From assembly GCA_021234155.1 (NCBI GenBank), contig JAJEKV010000171.1, forward strand, positions 304,978 to 368,977: a stretch of 64,000 nt of DNA, in the 5' to 3' direction. This DNA comes from Isoetes taiwanensis (Eukaryota; Streptophyta; Lycopodiopsida; Isoetales; Isoetaceae). Made by a program: the position numbers and the translations under genes. Shown here piece after piece: positions 34,222 through 46,449 of the stretch; position 1 is the stretch's first letter, and every line of letters begins with the position of its first letter. The notes under the pieces are model-generated. The model did no database searches. It saw only the letters and a list, made by a program, of their open reading frames with translations, and was not told the DNA's origin.

Positions 34222-34599
34222 CTAGGAAGCGAGAGGAATCAATTTGGCATTGAAATATGCATAGAAAGGTGCAAAGATCCAAAAATGTAGGAATCTTCTT
34301 CCTTGTCGTGGCGTCATCAATGCAAGAAGACTTCGGATCCACATAAGCGAGTAAGGAACCATATAGATCGCCAAAAGTGCGCATTGTGTATAATCTTGCC
34401 CCTGTATCTTATGAACTCGATTCAACGACATGTAACGGTCATACATAGATAAAAAGTCAAACATGCGAACATATCGGGTCACTTCTCTGCAGAAAGCTTC
34501 GTGTAGACTTGACTTCATGCCTATATCAGTTGAGATGTATTTATCTTTTGCTCGGAAGGGCTCAAGTTCTTGGTCCGCATCATTCTTGATGTCATCCAT
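34222..34599 (-). CDS. Unrecognised 125-codon ORF near LINE 3' end
   Basis: On the minus strand an open frame starts MDDIKNDADQELEPFRAKDK and ends ...YAYFNAKLIPLAS. The N-terminal half is charged. The C-terminal half has a hydrophobic stretch (CALLAIYMVPYSLMWIRSLL) that could cross a membrane. It is uninterrupted while the ORF2 upstream is broken many times. It lies between the end of ORF2 and the poly-A tail, so it is either LINE 3' sequence open by chance, a third ORF, or sequence picked up by 3' transduction. No family is recognised. Confidence 0.35.
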   Translation of the reverse strand: MDDIKNDADQELEPFRAKDKYISTDIGMKSSLHEAFCREVTRYVRMFDFLSMYDRYMSLNRVHKIQGQDYTQCALLAIYMVPYSLMWIRSLLALMTPRQGRRFLHFWIFAPFYAYFNAKLIPLAS

Positions 34600-34703
34600 C
34601 TCTCAAGGCTTTCTTTACACACTCTCGGATATGCTAGAATCATCACAAAAAGCAGAGTTAGAATTAATAACACATAAATTAGAGACAAACAAATCAAAGC
34701 CCC

Positions 34704-37700
34704 CTAAAGGCACCAATTGAGTCCCACTTCTGTTATATTTGTCACCAATTTCCTTTTGTGAGCTGTTGCAAAAATAGATTCAATGTCAATTTGGAAATGC
34801 ATCTTAATCAAAAAGATAGAAGTTCTTTTTACCATACACAACTCTATTTCTTGCTTTCCAAATATTCCATAAGGCAATGAACATAATAGTATTGGCAAAG
34901 GCACAATTGTTTTGAATATAGGATAAGAGATTGCCATTAACTTTCATGGGGAAGAGGAATCATAGCTTCTCATTGAACCAAGACCAGAAAGAGTTAAGCT
35001 TTGGACATAGAAAAATGTGCTCAGTACTCTCTTCCATCTTTTGCAAAGCAAGTGGCAATTTGGGGAGATGTTCTCATATCTTCTGGAGACCATTTGTAAT
35101 GTAGAGATACTCTTATTTGCCAGTAACCACATAAAGAAACTTATCTTAGGGAAACAATAAGAGTGCCACACTTCATTAAACAAAATCCTGCTATCCTCTT
35201 CAGGGATAGACCATTTGGAAGAAGCTTTTGAGGGAGTAGTAGATTCACTAATGATTGAGTAGATCTTACTTACCTTATAATGACATCTGCCATCCAAATT
35301 CCAGTTAGTAGCTTTAGGCACCACATTATTAAGCCAAAGGTAAGGAAGAATGGATCTGATATGGTAATATATCTTTCTGTCACTTGATGTACCTTGCAAT
35401 ATTCTCTTAAAGGCTGTCCAGGAAATAAATTTACCATCTAAATAAAGATCACTCAGCAGCCTAAAACCACGATCATTCCACTTTTTATAAATTCTTGGGT
35501 GCCTCAAGGCCAAAACATTGCTTGCATGATCACTAAGGATAGGATTCCAGAAAATAGACATTTGAAGGTTATCATTGAGGGCAGCATATTCAAAGCAAGT
35601 TTGAACTTTATTCCAAGCCATGATTATATTCCTCATGAGAGGGGAAGTATTAGGACCAGGGTGAAGATTATTGAAGGTGAATCAGGCTGGGATATGACTT
35701 AAGGAAGGGTGGACCGTCCACCTGAGAGCTCTGAAGCCAAAATTTTACAAATTGAGAAGCAGGACTAGAATTAGACACAAGAGAATTCCACACATATTTC
35801 CCAGCTAGAGCACAAGCTTGCAGATGAAGATCCTTACAACCAAGACCACCACTTTTCTTAGGCCTTGCAACATAATTCCAACCTACTAAGTGAGACCCTT
35901 CCATATGAATCTTCTTATAAGTTTCTCAATTTTCGATAGGTAGCTTTAGGAGCCACTAGGAGGTAAGAAAAGTAAATGTGAGAGCTAGCAAGGACTGAAT
36001 TAGCAATAATAGTCCTACCTGCAAAAGATAGACCCCCTCTAAAATGATTCAACTTCTTCTTAATTCTATCAATGATAGGTTGCCAGAGACCTTTCAAGGA
36101 AGGATTAAGAGATAGAGGCATTCCCAACAAAGTAGAAGCTTGGTTGCAATTAAGGACCTTGATATCGCAAAGTTTGGTGGATATTATCTCCTATGATAAT
36201 ATGATTTGGCCAGATTTAGATTCACACAGAGGCAAATTGAGAATTGCTTAATAATTTCAAGAAAGCTTCAATATTAGAGATCAGCATCAAGGAAGGCAAA
36301 GGTATCATCAACATATTGAGAAATGGTAAGACAATCCTCCTTTGTTTGGCATTTGAAGACCTCTAATCTCCCAGATTTTTGAATGAATTACTTCCCTTGT
36401 AAGCATCTCAGCCACAATTAGGAAGAGGTAAGGAGCAAGGGGCATCCCCTGTCTCACACCCAGAAAGAGGGAAGAACCGAGAGGAGATCCATTGACAATG
36501 GCACAGAGTTTGAGTGAATATCCAGACCATGAATTAAGAGCTTGAGTTTAGGATGAAAACCAAACTTAGTGAGAGCAATGTCTAGGAAATCCCATCTAAC
36601 AGTGTCAAAGGCTCTCTTGAAGTCAAGTTTTAGAAGCACACAATTTTGGTTGGAGACTTTATTCCAATGAAGACCCTCCATGGCAGTAATATAATTGTCT
36701 AAAATAAACCTCTTGGATAAGAAGGCAATGATTGATAATGTGAGATATTTTTCTGAAGATACTCTTTGATTCTGTTGCAATGACTTTGGCAGAAATTTTA
36801 TAGGAAGTATTGGTGAGAGATATAGGCCTCCAATCCAAAAAAGCAGATGGATTATCTATCTTAGGTATAAGAGCAATGAGGCCAGCAGAGATAGATGAGT
36901 GCAGGTGATTATTTTCCCAAAAGCCTCTCACCATTGAGATAACATCATCTTTCAAAAGATCCCAGAAGTGAATGTAGAATTCACTAGGAATGCCATCAGG
37001 ACTAGGGGATTTACATTTACTAAAAGATCTTAAGACCTTAAGAGTTTCATGCTCAGCAGGAGGAACAATAAAAGAATCATCCATAGTGTCAATAGGAGTA
37101 GGGATAATCTTATCTATCAGATCAAGAAAATTCCTTTCTCTTGAGGAGTCAATATCTTGAGAGGCAATTTTAGAGAAAAGAGAGGCATAGTTGTCATGAA
37201 AGAAGGATCTGATAATCTTTGGATCATCCAAGCATAAACCAAAGCATCAGTTCTAATTTCGGTAATAGAGTTTCTCGTGACCTAGCTTTGGCTACTTTAA
37301 GAAAGAACCTTGAGCTACCACAATCCATTTCTTTGTTAAATTTGACTTTGCACTTGATTGTTGAGCTTTTAGCTTCAATCTCCTCTATACTTTTGAGGTA
37401 ATTTTCAACTAATTCTTCACCCACTTGCAAGTTAAGATTGTATGGATCATCTATGAAAGCTAGGGATCTTATGTTTCTCATGTGAGTTAACAAGTCCTCT
37501 TTCTCCTTCAATCTGGTGAGATGCTTCTTCCTTGACCATTCTTTAATCCAGCTTTTGGCTTTCTTGATCTTAGCATAAAAGCTTTTCATAGATTGATGAC
37601 TGCAATTAGATTGAAGATCAAGATAGAAAGCCTTGAAATCATTCACAAATGATTCATTTTCAAGAAGAGCACAATTGAACTTGTAGGGAATATTACCATC

Positions 37701-38431
37701 TCTTGGAATTTGAGTCAATTGCCTTGTACACAAGAATTGTGGCTGGTGATCAGAAATTATATTCCCTTCATCACTTGTAACAAAACAATTATCCCAAAGA
37801 GAAGAGTTAGGACTGCAGACATAGAATCTATCAAGAGCACAGTAGACTCTCTTATCCCCTTTTTGTTTGTTAGACCAAGTGAAGGAGGCTGTAGAAGAAG
37901 GGACATGCACAAGGGAGGAATCAGAGATAAAACTATTCCAATTACATCTCTCAGAGAGGCAGACATATTAATGTTATTCCCTAATTTCATGTTCCATGAA
38001 GGGGTATTGTTAAAGTCCCCTCCAACAATCCAATCCGAGATAGTATTATTCTGCAACCAAGAATTAATTTCAGTCCATAGCAACTCCCTATCTTTGGGGC
38101 AAGTTGGGGCATAGATGTTAATAATACCAAAAACAGAATTTTGATACTTGAAGGTAACAGCTTGCCACAATTTAGAAGGGGAATTGAAGAAACTAAGATG
38201 CTCAAGGCTTTTCCAGATCATAATGATGCCACCACTTCTACCATTGGCCTCAATCCAGGTGGAGTGAGATCCTGGATAAATCCAGTCACCAAGATTAGAG
38301 GTTTCAAATTTTGGAAGTTTAAGTTCTTGAAGCAAAATCACATCAGCATTATAGTTCCTGATTTGAGAGATAGCTCTTTTTCTTTTAATAGGACCTTTAA
38401 TTCCTCTAACATTCCAAGATAAAATCCTCAT
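34704..38431 (-). pseudogene. L1 LINE ORF2: endonuclease, reverse transcriptase, zf-RVT
   Basis: ORF2 nicks DNA and primes reverse transcription. It begins MRILSWNVRGIKGPIKRKRA at 38431 with the APE-type endonuclease (DVILLQELKLP, GGIIMIWKS, WIVGGDFNNTPS). The linker runs through 37910-37224. RT starts in 37231-36659 (AEHETL..., SPSPDGIPSEFY, LIALIPKI, WRPISL) and continues at 36780-36454 with LKLDFKRAFDTVRWDFL. The catalytic YVDDT is at about 36301-36315, where plant L1s more often have FADD. Later segments at 36130-35915, 35904-35668 and 35636-34944 include the zf-RVT region (NEVWHSYCFPKISFFMWLLA). At least six frame breaks make it non-functional. Confidence 0.9.
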
Positions 38432-38469
38432 TATACTTTGAGCTTAGAAAAACAAGAAAAAGGAAAAGG

Positions 38470-40444
38470 AAGCAGCAAATCAGAAAGTTAAATATATCTC
38501 TTTTTCTTTTTCCCTTTTCTATGTTTACTTCTAGTATTAGCAGCAGGAGTATTAGTGAGGTCAGCAAGAGTTGAACTATGCTTCTTATACTTAGAGGCAT
38601 TGGGCCTAAAGGATTCAGATTTAGCAGTTAATCCAGCAATAGAGAAATCAACAAGAAATTTATCCCCTTCCCAATTTTCTTTATCATTTGCATTTTCAAT
38701 CTCATCTTCACTAATATCTGAGGATCCTCCAGGAATGAATTCAAACATTCTATTTTTAGGAGAGGCAGGGAAGATTAGGAAGATTATGCATAAAAGATGG
38801 GGAAAGAGAAGAAACATGATTTTGGATTGTTGTTTTCCTCGGGCTGAGTTAGGTCTTCTTGCAGGACAACAATAATTTCTTGAGTAGAGTCAGCTGCCAA
38901 ATTCTTATCACTATCCAACCAATTATTGTCATATTCCAGGCCAGTTGCATCCCTTTCTGGAGTATCTTGTACAATTTCTTCATCCATAAGATTATACTGA
39001 CAGTAGTGTTGGCCATGTGCACTGAGGCCCTCTTGCAAAGATGCCAGCTGTTGAGCAATTTCCAAGGCAATATTTGAAGGATGAGAGGGGGATCAGGGGC
39101 TGGTGAAAGATCAATAATTGGGGATTGTATAGGGTTCAGCTTGCCTTCACATGGTTTGCTCAACAAAACCTCCAAATCAAGTTCAGGATTAAGGTTAGCT
39201 AATACTTGGAATTGGTTAGAGTTACCAATTAAGTGATCAGCAGCCATCTCTTGAACCTTACTTGGTTCAGCAACATTCGTTGGGAGAATAATTTGATTGT
39301 TCTCCATTGGTGAAGTAGTAATAGGAGCTGGAACAACCTCCACCAGAGTATCTTTGGGATCAATCATAGACTGTTCATTCATAGACTGTTCATTTTCCAA
39401 CCTATTTTGTTTCAGAGATTTACCATGTTTATTTTTCTTGTTTAATGGATCATTCTTAACCATGTAGGAATCGAGAATATCAGCATTCTCCTTGTTCTTG
39501 GCAGAAAACTTTGCATCCATAATAATTTTGTTCAATGTGTCATGCAAATTACCGATTTTTGAGAAGTTGTTATCCTTATCGCGGTGGTTTTGGCGAGAAT
39601 TTTTTATGGTTACGCAACACATTGACTTGCTGAGCTTTTACCATTCCCCGAGGGTCTTCACAAAATCACCTCTAGGCTTTCCTTTATTAGATGCTTCCTC
39701 ATTCTTAAGTTCTGCTTCTCTTAACTGCTTTCTTCTTTGAATTCTTTTGTATCTGCCATTAACTTTAGTCCACTGAAAATTGCTATCCTTGGAGATAATA
39801 CATGGATCACCAAGGTCGTGGTCTTGATGATCAATAACTGATCCATTTGAATTTTGCTTAATCACGCTAACTGTTGACCTTATTATCGATATTGACTTTT
39901 TGGTTGACTGCTCATTGACTCGGCCGGTTATCGGATAACCTTATAGGAACATTAAAATTTTGCTCACAAGTAGGCGATAAATCCTTGCGGGAATCATTAC
40001 TAAAAGTGTCTAGCCTTACAATTTTGGCGAGGTGGCAAGCCCCGACCATCTCAAATCCAGAAAGGCTTCTTTCCCAAAAACATCTTGAAAGGGGATGTGG
40101 AGGGGAATGTCTTTGGAAATATCAAGCTGGACAATGGAGCGGGGTGGTCTATAGGGGGAGAATTCAGTGCAAATATAGGAACCAATTGAATCAAATAAGA
40201 GTTTAAGACAGTCCTCATTCCAGTATATTGGGTTTAGACCATGAAGGGTGGTGGAAGCAACACAAAGATTGTCCAAATTGGCTACTTCAAATTTAGGATC
40301 CCATTTAAGAAAGGTAAGTTGAAATGATTCAAAAGCCATTGGACCATGATTTAAAAGAAAATTTGCAGATCTTTTACTGCCACATTCAATCATAATATAT
40401 GGGAAGTGAAGCCAGTAGACAGCATTTATAAGCATACCCTTCAT
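38470..40444 (-). pseudogene. L1 LINE ORF1 (DUF4283-like nucleic-acid-binding protein)
   Basis: The first open segment, 40444-40016, matches the plant L1/retroelement DUF4283 layout (FQLTFLKWDPKFEVANLDNL, then LNPIYWNEDCLKLLFDSIGS). The later part is split over 39865-39638, 39622-38849 and 38817-38488 and is hydrophilic and low-complexity, as usual for the ORF1 C-terminal half. A CCHC knuckle is not visible and may have been lost. The start of the domain upstream of 40444 is displaced by a MITE; some coding-like sequence continues at 41000-41160. ORF1 would coat the LINE RNA. Confidence 0.75.
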
Positions 40445-40994
40445 TAGGGTTTTTTTGAGATTAAAGAAGGGCCTTCAAAACATGCCAACTAAGCCAAATG
40501 AAGATAAATGAACTACTAATCATATTTCAGAGCCTGGCGGGTCTAGTCAGCAAAACTATTATAACTAACTCACTGGATCACATTTTCTAGCATAACTATT
40601 GATAGAAAAGTCCAAATGAGCTCTCGTTTAGTGCAATAGATAGATCTTGTTGAGATCTTTTCAACCTTAGGTGCTTTGCACATATTTTAACCACTTATGA
40701 TTGTCAAAACTCCAAAAAATATGGTTTTTACCATTTTTTACTATCCTACAGGGCTAAAAGATATGCAAACCACCTAAGATTGGAAAGATCTCAATGAGAG
40801 CTATGTATTGCACCAAACAAGAGCTCATTTGGACTTTTCTATCAACACTTATGCTAGAAAAAAAATGATCCAAAGGAGTTAGTTATAACTGACACTATTT
40901 GGACCGGATTACCAGGATTGTTTTTCGATTGGTAGTTCATATAGCTTAGTCGACAATTCTTAGAAGGCCCTTTTTATGATCTCAAAAATCCCTA
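40445..40994. mobile_element. Fold-back MITE (40447-40992) with TA target duplication
   Basis: The 546 bp element is almost wholly an imperfect palindrome. The left half from GGGTTTTTTTGAGAT pairs with the right half ending ATCTCAAAAATCCC. Inner blocks such as GATAGAAAAGTCCAAATGAG and TCTAGCATAA are matched on both sides. The centre is near 40735 around GGTTTTTACCATTTTTTAC. TA flanks both ends. It has no coding capacity. A TA duplication suggests a Tc1/mariner (Stowaway-like) origin, but the termini do not match the usual Stowaway consensus. Confidence 0.8.
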
Positions 40995-42161
40995 CTTTGA
41001 AGGTTCAAAGTAAAGACCAAAGCTTGTCTAGTTTAATCCCATGCTTATTAGTTTTAACAATTCTGTAGAAGTCATGGAATGAGCTTAATTTTGCATGAAA
41101 TGGAAGGGAGATCTAAGGAAATACCGTTGAAAGTAGCCTTTTCCGGGTAATGAATGGACCCTTGAAAGGGCGGATATCTCCTAGGATCTTGTCCATGGTA
41201 GCATCGAAGACATTGGTTGATCAGATCTTTTATCCCCATAAGCAATAGGAATTTCGAGGGGGCGGGATCAATGCTTGGAAACCCGGCCTAAGAAACGGAT
41301 CCTTGGAAAGATTATCAAAGATGGGACTCTAAAAAGATACTTGGATCTATTGAAGGCTGCCTAATGCATGAGTTAGCAAAAATTACCAAAGAAAAAATGA
41401 AATTTTTGGGATTTTCATGGAAGGATCTTAACTATTTAAGAAGCTCTGGTCGATCAGAGGGCTAATTCAGCAAAAGCATGAAGAATGGAGAGAAATTTAG
41501 GGTAATTTTGCTTTTTGAGAGCCATGAAGAACCGGTGAAAACTACAAAAGCAGTAAGGAACATGCTTAGGTGGCGTGAGGGGAAAACAAAGGCCAAGGAA
41601 AAAACAGAGGAAGAGCCTATCTAAATTTGAGAAGTCTAAAGCCACACTCGATTACCAAATTGAAAGAAACCGACGCCAAGACATGAATCATTGTTCAGAG
41701 TAGACTTTACCACAATCTTGAATCAGCCCAATCACAATGAACATGAAAGTGCCCGGCGAGTAGACTTCTTTCTTTCCAATGAACTCCTCAGAGCTAAGAT
41801 TCTACAATCTTAACTTCAAATTCTATTGAACTTCGGAACAAAATGAATATTCGAGGGCAAATAATTCTTCGTGAAAAATCTTTGTTGAGATTAGCTTAAT
41901 TCCACAAGTCGAGGGAGAGCCTTTCAAATAACCACGTGTCAATCTCGAATTTTGCTTGATAATTGTGAAGACATTGGTATCCATTTGTGGCATTTGATGA
42001 GGGGAATCATGAGAATTGTAAGCCCCTACAAGGCTGGCAATCTAAATCCCACAAATTGTCTTCTTGAAGCGCCTTGAATTAGCAACACAGCATCAAGATT
42101 TGAGTTTGAATCGATAAAGACAAAGCAATCAAGAAAAATGGCGCATTGTTGGATTTGTCCA
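40995..42161 (-). other. 5' part of the L1 LINE, decayed
   Basis: Sequence between the MITE and the right copy of the probable target duplication. No intact frame is present. Some minus-strand stretches near 41060-41160 look like the missing N-terminal part of ORF1, and the remainder is probably 5' untranslated region. The boundary depends on the 13 bp duplication being real. Confidence 0.4.
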
Positions 42162-42174
42162 CCACATAGGTCTT

Positions 42175-42826
42175 TTTCATGAGAGCCTTACCTTTTTCTC
42201 TAACGTAATAAAGCACCTAAGGTTTGTAAAAAATGCGGCAATCTTTCATGTTCCCTTTTCTCCAAGGTAATCAACTTCTCTTTGTTTTGAGGTTCTTGGC
42301 ATATTTACTTGCTCTTGAATTTGCAATGGCAAATGGTTTTGTAATCATGGTTCAATCCTTGTATAAACATCGATTGTAGGTGTATCTATGTATTTGTATT
42401 GGCTCTATAACTATGACATCTATTATAATGGGTTTAACTTCCATTCTTTGAATTTATTGATGTCCCTCATCCTTATAATTCCCTCACAATTATTTTGGTG
42501 TCGCACAAAACGTATAAATATATGACCATTTTGCTATGGTTTGCATATGATTGTAACAGTTCTTGGTTTGGTCATTGTTGAATACCACATTCAACATTGT
42601 ACGCTCCTTCATCCTCCGAGTCCCGGACTCCCCAAGCAAGTGAAGAATCACGATTCTTCTAAGAATGCTCTTAGAAGATCAAATGCAATTCAAGAATGGA
42701 TTACAGAGAACTCTCTTTGCCAAAAACATGTCGATGCCGTCCAAAAAGGCTTCTTTAAATACTCCACCAAATTGTTTCGTTCTTGATCAATGGAAAGCCA
42801 ATGGGCGAAACCCTAAATCGACCTTT
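42175..42826. other. Spacer right of the L1 LINE, no recognised gene
   Basis: No gene or clear repeat seen. An open stretch at 42541-42786 is not recognised. Confidence 0.35.
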
Positions 42827-43215
42827 GGCAACCATCTCGGGGATACTAGCTTCAAGACATGAGAGCCTTTCCCCTCTTCAATTGTGTAATTGTTAAGATG
42901 AGCTCGCAAAGTGAGGGCAATCCTTCAAAAGAAATGGGTGGTGTCTGAGGGAGGCGCAACAATCATTCTAAATCAATAGCACCTTCTCTACCAATCAATG
43001 TGTGCATACACCCTTCTCATCCGCAATCTTAGGTTTCCATGGACATGCTTTTGCATCGCGAGATCACCTCACATCCGCTGAATCTCAAGTTTTATTAACA
43101 TACTTTTGCATGCAAAGGTCCTTCTTGACCAATCTCAATCTTCATTTCACATGCATTTATTTTTTCCTTTATTCTATATTACTCCTTTCTTCTCTTTGCC
43201 TAGATATTGCCTCCT
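42827..43215. repeat. Direct repeat flanking the L1 LINE, copy 2
   Basis: The partner of 33341-33712. It shares CTCTTCAATTGTGTAAT-like, GGCGCAACAATCATT and CACATGCATTTATTTT blocks in the same order. The two copies lie about 9.5 kb apart on either side of the LINE. Confidence 0.8.
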
Positions 43216-44549
43216 CGCCATGGCTTTGGTTGCGAGGTGGCTTTAGGTTTCTAAGGCCCATGCCCAAGAATCGCAGAGGGGTAGCATCAATCATAAAAGC
43301 ACGCACTCCGCGAACAGATTGGGACGGTTGGCAAGAAGCGGTGGATTTGGGATTAGGCAAAGCGTTACCATAGCAAATATCTTCACCCGTCGAAAGAAGC
43401 GAGCGCTGGCAAACCAAGTCTCCAATTCGACCGACATCTCGGGCATCATGCCCTAGTAACTCCAAGTAAGCACCAAGATCTGATTCAATTCAGTTTGTTT
43501 CAAAGAACGCCCGGAGGTCAACGAGACCCCATCCGCAATTTTGGCCATAGGCATGTGGGGCCCCGAGGGCCTTCAAAGTCATCTTTCGGGTAAATTCCTA
43601 TCGAGTAATCAGCAAGATACAAAAATGTGGACTTCATATCTCGATTCCTTTCGGGTTCTCATTCACACCCGTGGTTGTCATCTGCCATCCGCCATGTCGG
43701 CCATAGGTACCAGTGTATTAGCTTCGGTTTTGAATTCACCTAGATCGTATTGTGCGGTGTTGTTCACCGCAGCTACTTCCTAGCTTTGATTTTCATATAG
43801 AGTTTCGAGTTCCCATTGATTTGCAATGCATTTTTCAATAAACCTTGACCACTGGTTTCTCAATCGGCTTCAACCCCCGTTTATTTGGTTGGGAAATTAT
43901 AACACATATCTCCATGCGCCCATATCCCATGGCTAAAGCGTGGACAACGTCATAAAACTTTATCAAAGGGGCTTAGCTGGCGTGTCACATGGTTTCAACA
44001 TTTTTCGGCTTCGTGAATTTGATCCGATAAATCAACACGCCTCACTTCAAGCACGGATTCTTCCTCTTGCCCTTATCGGACCAACATTTCCTTTTGACAC
44101 TTTTGCGTAAAGCATCTCTTGCAAGCCCCATCATTTCCTTGATCCGGTGAAGCTCTCTTCCAGACATCGAATGGCTTTACTCCGCCATCTTGAAGCGGGT
44201 ACCTCACGCATCTCTCCTCCTCTTGCCCAAAAATCCCATACCGATGCCCCAAACCCAAACCCTCGCGGAGCCCATGTAATCGATGGAGGGGTGGAAATAA
44301 GAAGCCGTGGGATTGCCGATGTGAAGATGACCATGGCGGGTGGAAACAGGTGGGTGGGATTGTTGATGTGAAGGTGGATCGATAAAGATCATGATGGCAC
44401 ACAGAAGAGCAAGCACAGAGCACTGACCCGCCGCGCAGGAGGATTCTAGGAACACGCAGCGGGAAGACCGCCGCGGCAGCCCAGTAGACAAGAGCTTGAA
44501 TTTGCACATTGTCGGGCCCGCCAGAGGCAAGCAAGTCCTACTTTAGATG
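43216..44549. other. Unassigned G+C-richer stretch, no recognised gene
   Basis: Open frames on both strands (for example 43169-43465 minus and 44073-44534 minus) show no motif I know and are likely chance frames in G+C-rich repeat sequence outside the gypsy LTR. Confidence 0.35.
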
Positions 44550-45293
44550 TAGAGCAGATACTAACTTCTTCACCACCAGAAGGCGGCACATCCATCCAAG
44601 CGATAACATCAAATAAGATGCATCTAATACTAGGGAAAACACCCAAACCCCTCGGATTTCTACCCGGGCTCGAGACTCCAGTGAGGATCGACCGACGGCT
44701 AGGTCTCAAGAGATCCCAGACCAGAATCTTGGCGTGGCATTGGGCGGCATAGAACATCGGCTAGGGTTGTCCACTCCATCCCCCTCTGTGCACACTTTGC
44801 GGATGAGTCGAATTATGCTATGGCATCACTATAGCCTTCAGGAGACGGACTCAAGGCATCACCCTTCGAGCCTACCTGTGGTTCATGGCGGGTCCGATGA
44901 GGCAGTCGTGAAAGTGTCCCCTTCGGGATCACGGTGGTTCCATGGGTGAGCTAGAGAATACGTGCGCATCGGCGACCCCGCATCCATACCAAAACTTACT
45001 CACCCTAAATCTACTCAAAGTACGGGGTGCCCCATACAGTCACACCTCCTCGCACCCGGTGAGGTCGACCCATACCCGCCCTCACGGACGGCCATCGAGG
45101 CATAGCCCAATCAGAGGGGGTCCAGGAGCCTTGTATGTTCGCGGCAAGACCCCACCCCCACTTCACCATAGCGGTCCCTTCTTCCGGGTGCTAAGTAATT
45201 CCATAGCATCCACGCGACTCGGTGGTCTCTTGTGCCTGTGCCGCTATATTGGGAATTAAAGGAGCTACTAGAGCATACTAAAAGCATATGGCA
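44550..45293 (-). repeat. 3' LTR of the gypsy element
   Basis: It shares with 63.42-64.0 kb the blocks ATCTTGGCGTGGC, GTTGTCCACTCCATCC, CTATGGCATCACT, GGATCACGGTGGTTCCATGG and AGGAGCCTTGT-like, in the same order. The inner edge is probably GCATATGGCA at ~45293, next to the polypurine tract. The outer edge is not sharply defined. Confidence 0.8.
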
Positions 45294-45325
45294 CGTAGGT
45301 CTCTCCCCCCCCTCTAATCCCCTTT
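45294..45325 (-). promoter_or_regulatory. Polypurine tract of the gypsy element
   Basis: The + strand reads TCTCTCCCCCCCCCTCTAATCCCC at about 45300-45323, an uninterrupted purine-rich run on the coding strand directly inside the left LTR. This is where plus-strand DNA synthesis is primed in LTR retrotransposons. Confidence 0.7.
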
Positions 45326-46440
45326 TATGAAGGTTTTAGAGCTACTTTCACCTACACATCCATCCATCCATCGTAAACATAATCCATAATTGAAATGTAA
45401 TCTTAAATATCAAAGAAGGGTTAATCCTAAGTAAGAACAACCGAGAAGACTCGAAGAACTTAATCAAGCGCTTAGCCTTAGAGATATCAACTAGATTATC
45501 TACTAACCCGAAGTTCCAAATTTTGATTCGATTTGTCATGAGGCCTCCATCTCTCGAATCTGGGTGTTCAAAGAACAAGTGGGGTGATGAAAGCAACAGT
45601 TCCTGTGTAATTTTAAGGCCAATGCTCCTTCTCCTGGGTCGATTATGGATGGGATGGGGGTAATGATCCACCTTTATGGCCCAAATTAGCATTCCCATGC
45701 TGGCCAATCAAGTTTGGCCAGGTGGTGCCTTCCCAAGTAATTAATTAACTTAATTAAACCACTTAGATATTAATTCCTTAATTGTAGGTTATTATCCTTA
45801 ATAATTCCCTTTTTGGTTAACCCCCTAGGTTACAATACCCCTTGGTGGCGTACCTTTACGGGGTGATGTGTCGATTATATTTATCATTATATCGTGATAA
45901 ATACTTGGAACGTCATTCTCCTTCCTAGGAACTAATGCCGTCCCGGCATTAGGGTTAGTCAAACATATAGGAAAGTAAATTATGAAGGAAGATAATTCCT
46001 TATTTCTGAAGGTAATACATTAAAACTTTAAAGTTTAAAATAGTTTAAGCACCGAGGTGCATTTCACATGATCACAAGAAAAGAGTTCAAGGACCGAAGT
46101 CCAATATCAACATCAGAGTAACAAAAGACAAGACTTGTAGACACAATGAACCGGAGAAGTCGGGCCATCGGCAACCCTCTATACATGGCAGGTCACGACG
46201 CTTCAATCGGCCTCGCTATTACATGTTAATACATCGGATTTATATAGATAAAATAATTAGGTTGTGGTTGAAGGGACCACCCCATAAGAAATAAAAAAAA
46301 GCTATCTAGAAGGGAACCTATCATGCCTATGGTTCGAATTCATTAGGCAAGAATGGTCAAGTTCCCATTATAGCCGAGATGAATGCACCTATCAACTACA
46401 TGCTTTCTGGGCACCGCTGGTCATGCCCACATTGACAATA
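45326..46440 (-). other. Gypsy 3' untranslated region
   Basis: Between the chromodomain and the polypurine tract. The open frame 45707-45348 (MASMGMLIWAIKVDHYPH...) is not recognised. AATTAATTAACTTAATTAA occurs at ~45738. Nothing else is seen. Confidence 0.4.
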
Positions 46441-46449
46441 CACCACGCC

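Larger units (their letters stand above)
33821..42174 (-). mobile_element. L1-type LINE (33834-42161) with probable 13 bp TSD
   Basis: A minus-strand non-LTR retrotransposon. The 3' end is a 27-base T run (33837-33863, poly-A on the coding strand). The word CCACATAGGTCTT occurs immediately left of it (33821-33833) and again at 42162-42174, a plausible target-site duplication. Between them are, in coding order, an ORF1 with a DUF4283-like domain (from 40444), ORF2 with endonuclease, RT and zf-RVT, and an extra 125-codon ORF before the tail. A 546 bp MITE has inserted near the ORF1 start. Length (8.3 kb, 7.8 kb without the MITE) suits a near full-length plant L1. The element identity is certain; the 5' limit rests on the duplication alone. 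Confidence 0.8.

Noticed and set aside
43169-44534. Minus-strand frames near the left LTR as genes
   Set aside because: No motif; chance frames in G+C-rich sequence next to an LTR.
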